A stretch of 64,000 bases of DNA from a virus (IMGVR_UViG_3300006737_000030:1-64000); one strand, 5' to 3'. Positions 1-9,095 are shown, counted from the stretch's first letter. Notes: a model not told the origin generated them from the letters alone. Program-made: numbers and translations.

Positions 1-232
1 CGAAACCCCTGCGATGATGAGTTGAATCGGGGTCTCCAATGTTCAACTCATTCAGAAAAGAGTCTGTCGGGTCTGTACTAATTCTTCTTGCAGTCTGTAA
101 CATACCTCTTGCTGCAGTATTTGCTTTGGACAATTTCTCTGCCCATATCATATCTTCTAAACTAACTTCAACTCCAGCACCTATGTCCTTACATATTGCT
201 GCTAATCTCAACCTATATTGAGTAGATAACAT
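1..232 (-). CDS. Small conserved phage protein, C-terminus cut by window edge
   Basis: The minus strand reads from an ATG at 232 and stays open to base 1, so at least 77 codons are visible and the C-terminus lies outside the window. The product begins MLSTQYRLRLAAICKDIG and contains SLEDMIWAEKLSKAN and a later FLNELNIGDPD motif. From memory this resembles a small uncharacterised protein found beside the terminase genes of T4-like cyanophages. It is charged and helical, with no signal peptide or membrane segment. It follows the 264-419 gene by 31 bases and has only a weak AAGAA-type ribosome site. The function is unknown. The plus-strand ORF over the same bases is treated as a shadow. Confidence 0.72.
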   Translation of the reverse strand, partial: MLSTQYRLRLAAICKDIGAGVEVSLEDMIWAEKLSKANTAARGMLQTARRISTDPTDSFLNELNIGDPDSTHHRRGF

Positions 233-263
233 AAAGTATTCTTATTACTATTATTATTTAACC

Positions 264-419
264 CTATAACGGAGGGTACTCTGATTGTATAAGTTCTTCT
301 GATCGTTCAACTTCAAATTGTTTCATAAGACGTTGCACTTGTTTCCTATCAAGTCCAGCAAGGTCTTCACAATTTTCTAGAGAACGGTAGATACATTCTC
401 TATCAGAAATATTAGGCAT
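264..419 (-). CDS. 51-residue hypothetical protein
   Basis: A 51-codon frame starts at ATG 419 and ends at TAG 264. The product begins MPNISDRECIYRSLENCEDL and is polar and charged, ending in EYPPL. A short segment around GLDRKQVQRLMKQFE could form a helix. It overlaps the end of the upstream micro-gene (412-507) by 8 bases in another frame, a typical phage coupling arrangement. No domain is recognised. Support comes from the tight packing and the absence of any better frame here. Confidence 0.55.
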   Translation of the reverse strand: MPNISDRECIYRSLENCEDLAGLDRKQVQRLMKQFEVERSEELIQSEYPPL

Positions 420-507
420 ATGCTTGTGCTGCTAACCAAACTGATAAACTTAAAGATGTTCCCATGATGGTGAGTCGGCTCATCCACCACATTATTTCGT
501 GCTTCAT
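412..507 (-). CDS. 31-residue single-span membrane peptide
   Basis: The ATG at 507 overlaps the TGA of the 504-665 gene as ATGA, so translation is probably coupled. The 31-residue product starts MKHEIMWWMSRL and continues with one hydrophobic stretch (IMGTSLSLSVWLAAQAYA), so a single inner-membrane helix or a signal-like peptide ending in an AxA motif is possible. No family is assigned. Very short hydrophobic ORFs can arise by chance; the ATGA junction upstream and the 8-base overlap with the next gene are the main support. Confidence 0.5.
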   Translation of the reverse strand: MKHEIMWWMSRLTIMGTSLSLSVWLAAQAYA

Positions 508-665
508 GATTCTTTTAAACAGTAGTCAAAAAAACGAGGATGACCATCCAAAAATGGTACATCCTCTTTTGCTTGCTGCATTGCATGGTATGCATCTACT
601 GCATACTCGCATATTTCTACGGGATTCTTTTCTGTATCGTGATAACCGATAGTGTAGTGGGACAT
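504..665 (-). CDS. 53-residue conserved phage protein
   Basis: The frame starts at ATG 665, preceded by GGAG at 676-679, and ends at TGA 504. The product begins MSHYTIGYHDTEKNPVEICE and ends FFDYCLKES. From memory, similar short 'YTIGYHDTEKNP' proteins are carried by T4-like cyanophages; no function is known. It is the first gene of a micro-ORF cluster running 665 to 264 with overlapping ends, downstream of a putative promoter at 688-715. A terminator-like hairpin lies inside its 3' half (528-566), which is unusual. Confidence 0.7.
   Translation of the reverse strand: MSHYTIGYHDTEKNPVEICEYAVDAYHAMQQAKEDVPFLDGHPRFFDYCLKES
528..566 (-). terminator. Terminator-like hairpin inside a coding region
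   Basis: Read on the minus strand, GAGGATG-(U)-ACCAT (566-554) pairs with ATGGT-CATCCTC (547-536). This gives a 12-pair stem with one bulge and a six-base loop, followed by G and seven T residues (534-528). It has the form of an intrinsic terminator or attenuator but lies within the 504-665 gene, upstream of its stop and of the two overlapping micro-genes. The plus strand has the same stem with only four T after it. Confidence 0.5.
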
Positions 666-687
666 GATCTTTCAACTCCAGTACGTA

Positions 688-715
688 ATTATATAGTACA
701 TGAATTGAGTATAAA
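688..715 (-). promoter_or_regulatory. Putative sigma-70-type promoter for the micro-ORF cluster
   Basis: On the minus strand TTTATA (715-710) and a perfect TATAAT (693-688) are separated by 16 bases. Predicted initiation near 681 would leave the GGAG ribosome site (679-676) just inside the leader of the gene starting at 665. The -35 match is only partial. This unit may be read early by host polymerase, unlike the neighbouring late structural genes. Confidence 0.4.
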
Positions 716-737
716 CTACTACTATTGTGTGGGAACC

Positions 738-1172
738 CTAATCCTTCTTTTTACCCATCTCCTTAAGCATCTTCTGTAAGTCTGCTGTACTACCCAAGAA
801 CATAGTGTTGTTAACTGTTTTGGGTGCAGCACCTGCTGTTGGTTCATCCAATTTTTTCATCTTTCCTTGCAGGTCAATTAACTTATCTGTCATGTCAGCA
901 ACCTGTTTCATTGCGTTAGTAGCAACTTCAAATGCTCTAGGGTGACCACTCTCTTGTGCTACTTCTAATGCACCACGAACTGCTTCTTGTCCTTGATCTA
1001 TGAGACTATAAAGTTCTCCTCTAGTATATTCATAATCATCTTTACTGTCATTAGAAACATCACGTAATTGTTTCTTTCTAGTAGTACATCCATTTTCAGG
1101 AGTACTTGAGACCTCAATATCGAAGACATCTTCCATATTCTTGGCCATCTTATTATCTATTTTATCTGTCAT
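738..1172 (-). CDS. 16: Terminase small subunit, T4 gp16-like
   Basis: This 144-residue acidic, helical protein fits the size and place of gp16, which recognises DNA and regulates the gp17 motor during headful packaging. The central part is predicted to be helical (RGELYSLIDQGQEAV, then a segment around MKQVADMTDKLIDLQGKMKK), in line with the coiled-coil core of small terminases. The tail ends LQKMLKEMGKKKD. It follows gp15 with an ATGA overlap, as in the T4 order 13-14-15-16. gp17 would be expected next but is not in the window; small unrelated genes follow instead. A second Met at residue 9 (MAKNMEDVFDIE) is a possible alternative start, but the ATGA overlap favours the first. Confidence 0.82.
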   Translation of the reverse strand: MTDKIDNKMAKNMEDVFDIEVSSTPENGCTTRKKQLRDVSNDSKDDYEYTRGELYSLIDQGQEAVRGALEVAQESGHPRAFEVATNAMKQVADMTDKLIDLQGKMKKLDEPTAGAAPKTVNNTMFLGSTADLQKMLKEMGKKKD

Positions 1173-1972
1173 AATAATTCAATTCCTTCATTAAATCCAA
1201 AGTCGTCTGTTGAAATTACTAATGCGTCATCTGCTGCATTGATTACACCATCTGCATTCTTATCAGTAGTTGCTTTAGGTGAATAAGTCATCTTGGTTTG
1301 ACGCTTACCTTGATTCTTATCTCCAGTTGATTCGTATACAATTGCTTTCTTGATAACATCTGACTTGTTGAATGGTCCATATATGTATGACCTTGCAGTG
1401 AAACTCATTGTCCATACAATACTTCTTCTGTCTAGGAAATTATCATCCCAGTCATCAGCATAATTTATGTTATTAAGAATTATTGAAACATCTTTTTTCT
1501 CATTCATATCAGGAATGAAATTAAGTGTTACATTAAAATTTGGTTGGAAGTAAGGTAATATCTGTTCTAGTATCTGAAGTCCTGTGTCTTGTGACTTTGC
1601 AATGATACCTAATTCAAATTCCATATTATATGGAACTGGTACATACTGCATCCGTACTTCATTCTCTTCACCAACTCCTGCTATAGTTCTATACTTTTGT
1701 GTCGGTGCAATTTTTCTAGTAGAATCATATGTAATACCAGACATTTCAAAATAAAGTCTTGGTAATGTAATAGCAACTTTCTTGTCCACACTTGGGTTTT
1801 GTTCCAAACGTGTTAAGAATTTATTCTGTGGTCCATATGCAAGAGGTACTTTCTCTGCCTCTAATACAGCACCAGTATTATCATACTTTCTTGTTTCAAT
1901 ATTATTGAATAATGTACCGAAAGCAACAACGGTTTTTCGTATTGCTTCGTTATAAAAATGTGGTCCTAACAT
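1169..1972 (-). CDS. 15: Tail sheath stabiliser / tail terminator, T4 gp15-like
   Basis: The 267-residue product is close in length to T4 gp15 (about 270). It shares the recognisable core with ILEQILPYFQPNFNVTLN, followed by the RRSIVWTMSF segment that corresponds to RRIEWSLTF in T4. gp15 forms the hexameric ring that caps the tail tube and sheath and joins the tail to the neck (gp13/gp14). The N-terminus MLGPHFYNEAIRKTVVAFG corresponds to the T4 start region. It overlaps gp14 by one base (TAATG) and gp16 by four (ATGA), so the neck genes look translationally coupled. Confidence 0.93.
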   Translation of the reverse strand: MLGPHFYNEAIRKTVVAFGTLFNNIETRKYDNTGAVLEAEKVPLAYGPQNKFLTRLEQNPSVDKKVAITLPRLYFEMSGITYDSTRKIAPTQKYRTIAGVGEENEVRMQYVPVPYNMEFELGIIAKSQDTGLQILEQILPYFQPNFNVTLNFIPDMNEKKDVSIILNNINYADDWDDNFLDRRSIVWTMSFTARSYIYGPFNKSDVIKKAIVYESTGDKNQGKRQTKMTYSPKATTDKNADGVINAADDALVISTDDFGFNEGIELL

Positions 1973-2850
1973 TACCAGTCACCAGATATATTTCCTGCTT
2001 CACCAAATGGATTAACCTCACCCCAATCAACAAGATCATTACCTTCGGTCTCTATGTATTTATTATCGCTATACGCACTTGTTTCCATTGTTAAGTTATC
2101 TATAGATGTAATCTCTCTAACTGTACCAGATTCAGATCCAGTTAAAGTCTCACCAGCATTGAAGTTACCAGTTCTATTAATGAGTGTAAGTACATGTAAA
2201 TTCCTATCCCAGTAAGATACTTCAGCAGTAACTCCAGTGACAGATCCAGTAACAGTCTCACTTAATGAGTAATCACCTGTACCAGCAACATCCATTTGTA
2301 TAGAAATTGATGGACTAAAGATCTCTTCAATATCATCAATACCAGGAACACCAGTCTCAAATTTATCATCACCCATCTCATAGATCTCGGCAGTCATCTG
2401 GTAAACATATGTTTTACCTAATTGATAGAAAGGTGCTTCTCTTTCTACAAACTTAATTTCATACAGATCTTCTGTTAGTGGATAGTATAATAAATCTCCT
2501 TCATTAGGTCTACCATCAACTTCTGTTATATCAGCAAAGTTATTAAATATCTGACTCCATCTATTTTTAGATACAACAAATTGTATCTCATCAGTTACTC
2601 TCAAACCAAACTTACTAATAAATTCTGAAGGTGATCCAAATCCCTCTACGTTAATGAGGAACATCTCAATCATCCACTGGGTTTTAAATTCAGAATACTT
2701 TATATCATCTAGGGTCATATCCTTAACACTTGACCTAGGAAGATAATAAACATCTGTTCCGAAAAGTTTAATCTGTTCATCAATTAAACTTTGTATTAAG
2801 TTCTGCTCGGTTGATACACCACCGTGCTGTGGAAAATATATACTCTTCAT
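1972..2850 (-). CDS. 14: Neck protein, T4 gp14-like, with extra beta module
   Basis: A 292-residue neck protein that would assemble with gp13 at the head-tail junction. Residues about 1-175 carry the gp14 pattern, including YYLPRSSVKDM, FGSPSEFISKFGLRV, NEGDLLYYPL and APFYQLGKTYVYQ. T4 gp14 is about 256 residues. The extra length here falls around residues 180-260, with two copies of a short repeat, one centred on ETVTGSVTGVTAEV and one on GETLTGSESGTVREI. The same kind of repeat occurs in the fibre and baseplate genes of this window. The C-terminal DWGEVNPFGEAGN corresponds to the 'SPFDNDF'-type tail of gp14. It overlaps gp13 by ATGA. Confidence 0.92.
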   Translation of the reverse strand: MKSIYFPQHGGVSTEQNLIQSLIDEQIKLFGTDVYYLPRSSVKDMTLDDIKYSEFKTQWMIEMFLINVEGFGSPSEFISKFGLRVTDEIQFVVSKNRWSQIFNNFADITEVDGRPNEGDLLYYPLTEDLYEIKFVEREAPFYQLGKTYVYQMTAEIYEMGDDKFETGVPGIDDIEEIFSPSISIQMDVAGTGDYSLSETVTGSVTGVTAEVSYWDRNLHVLTLINRTGNFNAGETLTGSESGTVREITSIDNLTMETSAYSDNKYIETEGNDLVDWGEVNPFGEAGNISGDW

Positions 2851-3908
2851 CCTATCATATCCATAGCAGGAAGTTCATATTGATCTTTACCTTCTGCTAG
2901 TATCATAGCAATTTCTTTCTCTGCATCAGAAAAAATCTTCTCTCCATTAAGAGAAACACCACCAGGAAGTTGTACTCCTTGGAACTTGATTAAGTTCTGA
3001 CCCCACTGCCTTTTAATTAAAGCAGGAATGTATTTCTTAAGCCATCTATCATTATAGACTTGTGTGTATTCCATAGGATCTAATGCCCTATAACAATCTA
3101 TAAGAAGGTAGTTTCCTTCTACAACCTTTGAAGGATCTATATCTAAAAATAATTTATCTTGTCTTTGATTCCATCTATACTCCACTAAAGCACCAGTGTT
3201 GACAACCATATCTAGAGTCTCAAAGTACTGGCGAATCATATAGTAATTCGTCATATCAAAATTACCAAAAGCAAATCCAGATGAGAATGAGAATATATCC
3301 ATCAAGAAATACTGGTTACTCAATCCAAAGAGATCATTACGAACCCAGTTAGATGATACACCAAATACTTTAGATATACCTATAACATGATTAGGTATTG
3401 AAAGAAAATTATTTCTATTCTCCCATGTAGTATCACTATCAACTGATTTAACTTCTATAGTTGCATCAGTGTTACCACCACTAATGGTAATAGTGTCTCC
3501 AATAGCATAATCTTGACCATCATCATTAATTAATATAGATGTTATAACACCACTATCTGTGGTAGTATTAAATGTTAATCCAGTACCACTACCACCAGTA
3601 GTAGCAACTGCAGTATTGTTAGTATACCCTGTTCCACCAGATGTCAAGGTAAATGTTACAGTACCTTCATCACCTGAAACAACTTTAAGTTGATCGGAAC
3701 CATTAAATCTTTCTACATCATCAGCAGTAATTTTATGTTTAAGAAACATTCTCTCGATGCCATCAAAATGACGTTCATGAAAATGTTGCAAAGCATCATC
3801 AATTAGGTCTTCCACCTGTTCATCATCTACGTTGACTTCCAGTACTGGATGACCTAATCTCCTTAATGCGTAGTCTTTTAACTCTGCCCTAGAGGAAGGT
3901 TGTGCCAT
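2847..3908 (-). CDS. 13: Neck protein, T4 gp13-like, with inserted repeat module
   Basis: This is the connector-completion (neck) protein. Typical gp13 features are the N-terminus with SSRAELKDYALRRLG and VDDEQVEDLIDDALQHFHER, and a C-terminal half with YIPALIKRQWGQNLIKFQ. At 353 residues it is longer than T4 gp13 (about 309). The extra length matches an insert near residues 75-160, built from GGTGYTNNT and GQDYAIGDTITISGGN repeats. That 'GxxYxxGDxIxI' module is the same type that recurs many times in the next gene (3918-9095), suggesting module exchange. It starts at ATG 3908 and couples to gp14 by ATGA. Confidence 0.92.
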   Translation of the reverse strand: MAQPSSRAELKDYALRRLGHPVLEVNVDDEQVEDLIDDALQHFHERHFDGIERMFLKHKITADDVERFNGSDQLKVVSGDEGTVTFTLTSGGTGYTNNTAVATTGGSGTGLTFNTTTDSGVITSILINDDGQDYAIGDTITISGGNTDATIEVKSVDSDTTWENRNNFLSIPNHVIGISKVFGVSSNWVRNDLFGLSNQYFLMDIFSFSSGFAFGNFDMTNYYMIRQYFETLDMVVNTGALVEYRWNQRQDKLFLDIDPSKVVEGNYLLIDCYRALDPMEYTQVYNDRWLKKYIPALIKRQWGQNLIKFQGVQLPGGVSLNGEKIFSDAEKEIAMILAEGKDQYELPAMDMIG

Positions 3909-3917
3909 GTTATTTCT

Positions 3918-6900
3918 TTATGCTTGTGCTTCTGCCCAACGTAAGTTAATTGTTGCGTTAATAGCACTACCAGACGTTAGGTAAGCATTAATCGCCAGAA
4001 CATCAGGACCGTTGGGGAATGTACCACGTCCACCAATTGGTGTGTTAGTAAGTTCTTTTAGTTCTGATAGATCTAGGTTGTCCCTTTCACCACCACCAGA
4101 GGCAGTAAATGAGAATACCTGCTCTCCAGGAATTGCCGCCTCAACAATTGGTTCGAAGGTATATGTAGTAGATCCAGCAGTACCTGGTCTCGTTCTGTCG
4201 GAGAAGATCAAGTAAACTTTATTGCTATCGTAGTAGTAATCCCTAATGTTAGCAACAGTAGCACCACCTTTTAGATTACCACCAGAAACTTTCCAACCAA
4301 TCTGTACACCAGCAACATCTGTTCGATTAAATATAATCCATGTTGTATTATAATTTTGAGTATTGGCGTTAGTAGCAGTAATTGCTGAAGCAGCACCCTC
4401 CCATGTAACGTCACCACCAGAGGCAACTTGTGCAAATGATGGTTGTCCACCAGCACCACCAGTATTCAATCCATTCCATAAAATACTTGTTGGATCATCA
4501 GGGTAGTTTTTAGGATTCATAACACCCTCAACAATAACACCCTGTGAACTCGATCCACCCTGTGTAGTGATCTCAATGTTCTTGAGTAGTAATTGTGCTC
4601 GGTTGATTAGTTCTCTTTCTCCTAGGTCTCCAGTAACAGAGTTAGAAACACTAGGTGATAGACGAATCAAGAAGATAGCACTTTTACTAGTTGAAATTTC
4701 AATTTCCTTTTCTTGCCATGAGAAGAGATAACCACGATCTTCATCAAATCCACCATCAGTTAGGAATGCAGAACCCCAGTGGTTAATCTGTGGTGTAGCA
4801 GTAGTTGATAGTAAAACAACACCACTACCTTTGGTGTGAGCAATAGCACTACCAGCAGTATAAGTTCTTTGAGATCCACCAGCAAAATTAGTGTGAGTTG
4901 CTGCTCTTGTAAGACCAGACAAAATATTACCAGTTTTGTTGTTATAATTAATAATCTCGTTATTCATAATCAATGTACCACTAGAAGGGAATAGTGTTCC
5001 GTCTTCTAATGTCATTGTCTCTTGACTTGAATCCATTGCAACTTCCACCCTTCCTCTAGCACCTTCATTAATAACCTCATACCTAACAGGTAGGTTACCA
5101 GAACGCATAAATGCTTCGTTGTTCATGTTGTTATTCTTCAATCTATGTAAGAATACAAAATCACCAGATGGTCCTCTGAACATCCAATCAATGAATCCTG
5201 CTCCGTACCATGAGTATTGGAATCCCATCATCTGCATCTTCGTGATGTCAGTAATGTATCCAGACTTACCTGTACCATCTGCTCTATCAAGGTTCCACTG
5301 ACTTTGTGGAATAAGAATTTCTTTTGTTAGTGCAGCTTTTACATTAGAAACTGTAGTAACTCCCCTATAATCAGGATTCATATACAAAGTTGAATCGTCA
5401 TCAATCTCTGTAACGAGATGACACATACCACGAATTACAATACGGTCACCCACTTTTAACTGTTCAGTAAATTTAGTATTGACTCCTGTTAATGTGTTAC
5501 TATCTGGAGTAGCAGTTACGGTACCAGCAATTTGGTATGTGGAAGACCTTAATCCACAGGAAACGATATCACCATCATACTGAATGAATATACCATTCTG
5601 ATCATCAAAAGCACCAGCACGAACTGTAGAACCTTTCCACTTATAAAGTGAAACAACTGGTTGCTCACCAAATTGTGCATTAGTATGTTCTAATACTTGT
5701 GTAGCAATAACGGTAAATGTAATTTCATCAACGACTGATGCTACAACATAATGACCATTATAACCAGTAGATGTTATACCACGAAGTTGTATCTGTGCTC
5801 CAACTTGGAAACCATGATTCAAATCATCTGTTTTAAGTGTAATGATACTTCCAACTCCTGTACCAGTAGAAATAGCAGAACGCAAGTCGTAGTTTGGAGC
5901 AAACAAAGCACCAGTGGTATACATAATACCTTTACCTGACTGGTATCTAATATACTTTTTAGATTGTCTAACTGCTTGAGCACCATGAGCAGGTGATCCA
6001 GTTCCCAATTGTACACCACCATCAAATGGTCTATGTCGATAGAATGAATCTGTTCTTGGATATACCTTACCAACCAAACTACCAGAAACTGTACCAGTAG
6101 TTCTTGCGGTATATAATATTGTAGTTAATGACGGAACTTCATTGATGTAAAATGGTCCAGAACACAAATCATGTCCACCTCCACTAGATGTGATTGCTGA
6201 TAGAATTGTATCTCCAGGAACCAAACCATGATTAGATGCAAATTCAACTTTTATTTGTGCAATTGCTGAATAGGATACTGTAGTTGCTGTTGCAATTACT
6301 TGAGTTGTGGGAGAAGATAGAGAAATTGCTGGGTAGAAAACAAGAGAATCTCCTGTTACTGGAGTACCAGATGCTGACACTGCAAGAACACCACCATCTG
6401 ATGTTATATCAGTTACAGTGATAGTCATATCATTGGTTGTATCTAAACCACCCAATGTACTACCAAGAATCTTAAATTGATATCCAACTTTATATCCAGT
6501 ACCAGCATCATCAACAGTAGGAGAATATACTCCACCAGTAATTGATGGAAGGAATCTTGCTCCAAAAGAAGGAGCGTTTACAAACATTCTATCGAACTGT
6601 TCACTACCATCAACGGCTGTACCAGAATGAGAAATTCCAGTAATAGCACCAGCAGCAGTAACAGAACTAACAGTAATAGTTAAATCATTAGTTGAATCTA
6701 CTCCACCCATTCTACTACCATTAATAGTAATAGTATCATTAATTGCATATCCAGTACCTTGATTTTGAGTAGTTACTGTATATGATGGTGAAGTCGATGT
6801 ATTAGAATTAGTAGTAGTAATAGAAACTGACATTGTTTGAGTGTCAGCACCAAATCCACCAGAATCTTCTGTGACTACAGCACAAAGAAAGTTAACTCCA

Positions 6901-9095
6901 GGAGTTTTAGAAAATAAATCTATTACTGCCACTCCATTAGTTGGTGTTTGATCTGCTTTACTTACAGCATAACATGGTGTTGGATTTCCAGCATTCTGTT
7001 CAGCAAGATCATTGATTAATAAAACAAGTCCATTCCTTACTTCAGTTACAGTATCACCAGCAAGTGCAGTATATTCAAATTCAGATATTGTGCTATTAAT
7101 AGTTTCAGTGATTATTGCTTTGAATGTATCACCAGTTTCAATTGTTCCACCGATAAGTATCTCATGTACTTCCTGTCTGGTAACACCAGAACCAGTTCGG
7201 TCAATATCAAATTGAGCATTGATACCAGATCCACTAGTACTATCTTGGTTTTGGTTTGTATAAGTTTGACTTGCATCAAGACCTACACCAAATGTATTAT
7301 AACTTGTAATGTTTCCTTCTGCACCAACTCCAGTAATGTAAATATCAAGATCCTGTTCAGGAGAAGAACCTTCTAACTGGTTACCATAAATCGTAATTTT
7401 TTCTCCAACAAAATAATCCCTACCGTCATTGATAGAAGTAGAAGCAACTACTGAAGGACTGCCACTAATGTTACTATGAGTTGATTGTACAGTAAACCCA
7501 TCAATAGCACCATTACCATCAACAGATGTTATTTCAATTCTTAAATCATTACCAGCTTCGTCTGCTGGTGTACCAACTCCAGGAGTACCATCAACACCAC
7601 CAACTTGAGATCCTAGGATATTAAATATAACATTTCCAGCAACTACATAGTTTTCACCACCACTATTAAGACTTACAGTATAACCAGCACTAGATCCACC
7701 AGTTCTAATTACTGTAAATAAAGCACCTACTCCTGCTCCACCGTTATTGTCACCACCAATCCAAGTTGGTGCTAAATTTGAGTATTCTGTTTTTTCGTTT
7801 ATACTAACAGAAGTATAAGCACCCTTTGTTCTCTGAACATTAAATACTGCACATGGGTGTATTGGTGTTGATGCTGCTGATCCTATACCTAATCCAAAGT
7901 TCTGTATAATACCATCCACAGCACCAGAAATAAAACTGTTACCTGTTTTATCTGTTGTGTATGGAGAAGACAATGTTACGACACTACCTTCAATATTAGT
8001 AACGAAAATAGTATCACCAGAACCATTGTTTAATGCAGCACCAATTGCAATATTTTGTGTATCGTTAAATGTAATAGTTGATACAGGTGCAACAAATGAA
8101 TTCGTAATATTAAGAGTAGTATTAGTACCAACAACACCAGTTACCTGTGTTCCTGTTGCAATACCAGTAGCAGATAAAGGAGCACCTATAGGTGGCAAGG
8201 TAGATGATGGATTTATACCAAATGTTACAGAACCAGCAGGTGTAGAACCTTCTGTCGCAAAATTTCCTGCTGATCCATTTGTGTCTACAGTGAATGTAGG
8301 AGATGTTCCAATTTCAGCACCAGTATAGAATCCAGCTTCTTTTAGGAATGTAAAACTAGATTTAAGTGAAGAACCAGCAGTAGTTCCTACTTTTGCTTTT
8401 GAATAATAAGTGAATTCTTTTGAATTAGGAACAGTATTAATAATAAATGAACCTTCAGCAGATGAAAATCCTATCACAGAATCAGCAAGACCTTTCATAC
8501 TGATAGGATCTCCCACAGAAAGACCATGTTCTAATATTGTAGTAACTGTAATTAAAGAAGGACCAATACCACTAGAACCTGCTGAAGCATCTGTTACAAT
8601 CTCTGTTGTAGCAATATCAGAACCAGGAATCTCGTATATAGAAGGATAATTTCTTAATAGGTCAATACTTTGCCACTTCGTTGGTTGAATTCCATACTCA
8701 AAGTCAGCATCAAGCATAGACTCTGGAGCAGCAAAACGCATACGTTCGATAGCGTCTGTACCGAAGTCGTATGGTCTAGTTCTTTGCTCATCTTGTTCAA
8801 CAAAGATCTGAACAGGATCAGATGATGCATATGCTGTAGTATCATATAAGAACGTAATAGTTGTTACACCATTAGTTCTCATGTTTTCATTTATAAAATC
8901 TGGGTCAGAACCAGTTTGATTAAATGCGACACTAACTTGTCTTGTAGTATCAGCAAAATTATATAAAACTTCATTCTTTTCAGTATTAGTAATCAACAAA
9001 AGTTGTTCACTATCATACTTACCAAGAAGTTTTAGCGTCCCTACACCAGCAATACCTGGAGAAAATATATAATCCCGAATCTGTTTCTTTGCCAT
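3918..9095 (-). CDS. Giant virion structural protein (1725 residues)
   Basis: A 1725-residue protein just upstream of gp13, where T4 has fibritin (wac) and T4-like cyanophages often have a large uncharacterised virion protein. The N-terminus (MAKKQIRDYIFSPGIAGVG, then KYDSEQLLLITNTEKNEVLY) looks like a conserved particle-anchoring domain. The middle (roughly residues 440-980) has several copies of a beta repeat typified by GTGYAINDTITINGSRMGG and GENYVVAGNVIFNILGSQ. The C-terminal part has RFPFDGG-like and FFLIRLSPS-like segments and ends in GTFPNGPDVLAINAYL. There is no enzymatic motif. It is probably a neck, collar or fibre component. The 9-base gaps on either side indicate co-transcription with the flanking genes. 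Confidence 0.8.
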   Translation of the reverse strand: MAKKQIRDYIFSPGIAGVGTLKLLGKYDSEQLLLITNTEKNEVLYNFADTTRQVSVAFNQTGSDPDFINENMRTNGVTTITFLYDTTAYASSDPVQIFVEQDEQRTRPYDFGTDAIERMRFAAPESMLDADFEYGIQPTKWQSIDLLRNYPSIYEIPGSDIATTEIVTDASAGSSGIGPSLITVTTILEHGLSVGDPISMKGLADSVIGFSSAEGSFIINTVPNSKEFTYYSKAKVGTTAGSSLKSSFTFLKEAGFYTGAEIGTSPTFTVDTNGSAGNFATEGSTPAGSVTFGINPSSTLPPIGAPLSATGIATGTQVTGVVGTNTTLNITNSFVAPVSTITFNDTQNIAIGAALNNGSGDTIFVTNIEGSVVTLSSPYTTDKTGNSFISGAVDGIIQNFGLGIGSAASTPIHPCAVFNVQRTKGAYTSVSINEKTEYSNLAPTWIGGDNNGGAGVGALFTVIRTGGSSAGYTVSLNSGGENYVVAGNVIFNILGSQVGGVDGTPGVGTPADEAGNDLRIEITSVDGNGAIDGFTVQSTHSNISGSPSVVASTSINDGRDYFVGEKITIYGNQLEGSSPEQDLDIYITGVGAEGNITSYNTFGVGLDASQTYTNQNQDSTSGSGINAQFDIDRTGSGVTRQEVHEILIGGTIETGDTFKAIITETINSTISEFEYTALAGDTVTEVRNGLVLLINDLAEQNAGNPTPCYAVSKADQTPTNGVAVIDLFSKTPGVNFLCAVVTEDSGGFGADTQTMSVSITTTNSNTSTSPSYTVTTQNQGTGYAINDTITINGSRMGGVDSTNDLTITVSSVTAAGAITGISHSGTAVDGSEQFDRMFVNAPSFGARFLPSITGGVYSPTVDDAGTGYKVGYQFKILGSTLGGLDTTNDMTITVTDITSDGGVLAVSASGTPVTGDSLVFYPAISLSSPTTQVIATATTVSYSAIAQIKVEFASNHGLVPGDTILSAITSSGGGHDLCSGPFYINEVPSLTTILYTARTTGTVSGSLVGKVYPRTDSFYRHRPFDGGVQLGTGSPAHGAQAVRQSKKYIRYQSGKGIMYTTGALFAPNYDLRSAISTGTGVGSIITLKTDDLNHGFQVGAQIQLRGITSTGYNGHYVVASVVDEITFTVIATQVLEHTNAQFGEQPVVSLYKWKGSTVRAGAFDDQNGIFIQYDGDIVSCGLRSSTYQIAGTVTATPDSNTLTGVNTKFTEQLKVGDRIVIRGMCHLVTEIDDDSTLYMNPDYRGVTTVSNVKAALTKEILIPQSQWNLDRADGTGKSGYITDITKMQMMGFQYSWYGAGFIDWMFRGPSGDFVFLHRLKNNNMNNEAFMRSGNLPVRYEVINEGARGRVEVAMDSSQETMTLEDGTLFPSSGTLIMNNEIINYNNKTGNILSGLTRAATHTNFAGGSQRTYTAGSAIAHTKGSGVVLLSTTATPQINHWGSAFLTDGGFDEDRGYLFSWQEKEIEISTSKSAIFLIRLSPSVSNSVTGDLGERELINRAQLLLKNIEITTQGGSSSQGVIVEGVMNPKNYPDDPTSILWNGLNTGGAGGQPSFAQVASGGDVTWEGAASAITATNANTQNYNTTWIIFNRTDVAGVQIGWKVSGGNLKGGATVANIRDYYYDSNKVYLIFSDRTRPGTAGSTTYTFEPIVEAAIPGEQVFSFTASGGGERDNLDLSELKELTNTPIGGRGTFPNGPDVLAINAYLTSGSAINATINLRWAEAQA

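Noticed and set aside
39-221. Plus-strand ORFs in 39-779
   Set aside because: They oppose better-supported minus-strand micro-genes and the gp16 end, have no ribosome sites and give unlikely compositions.
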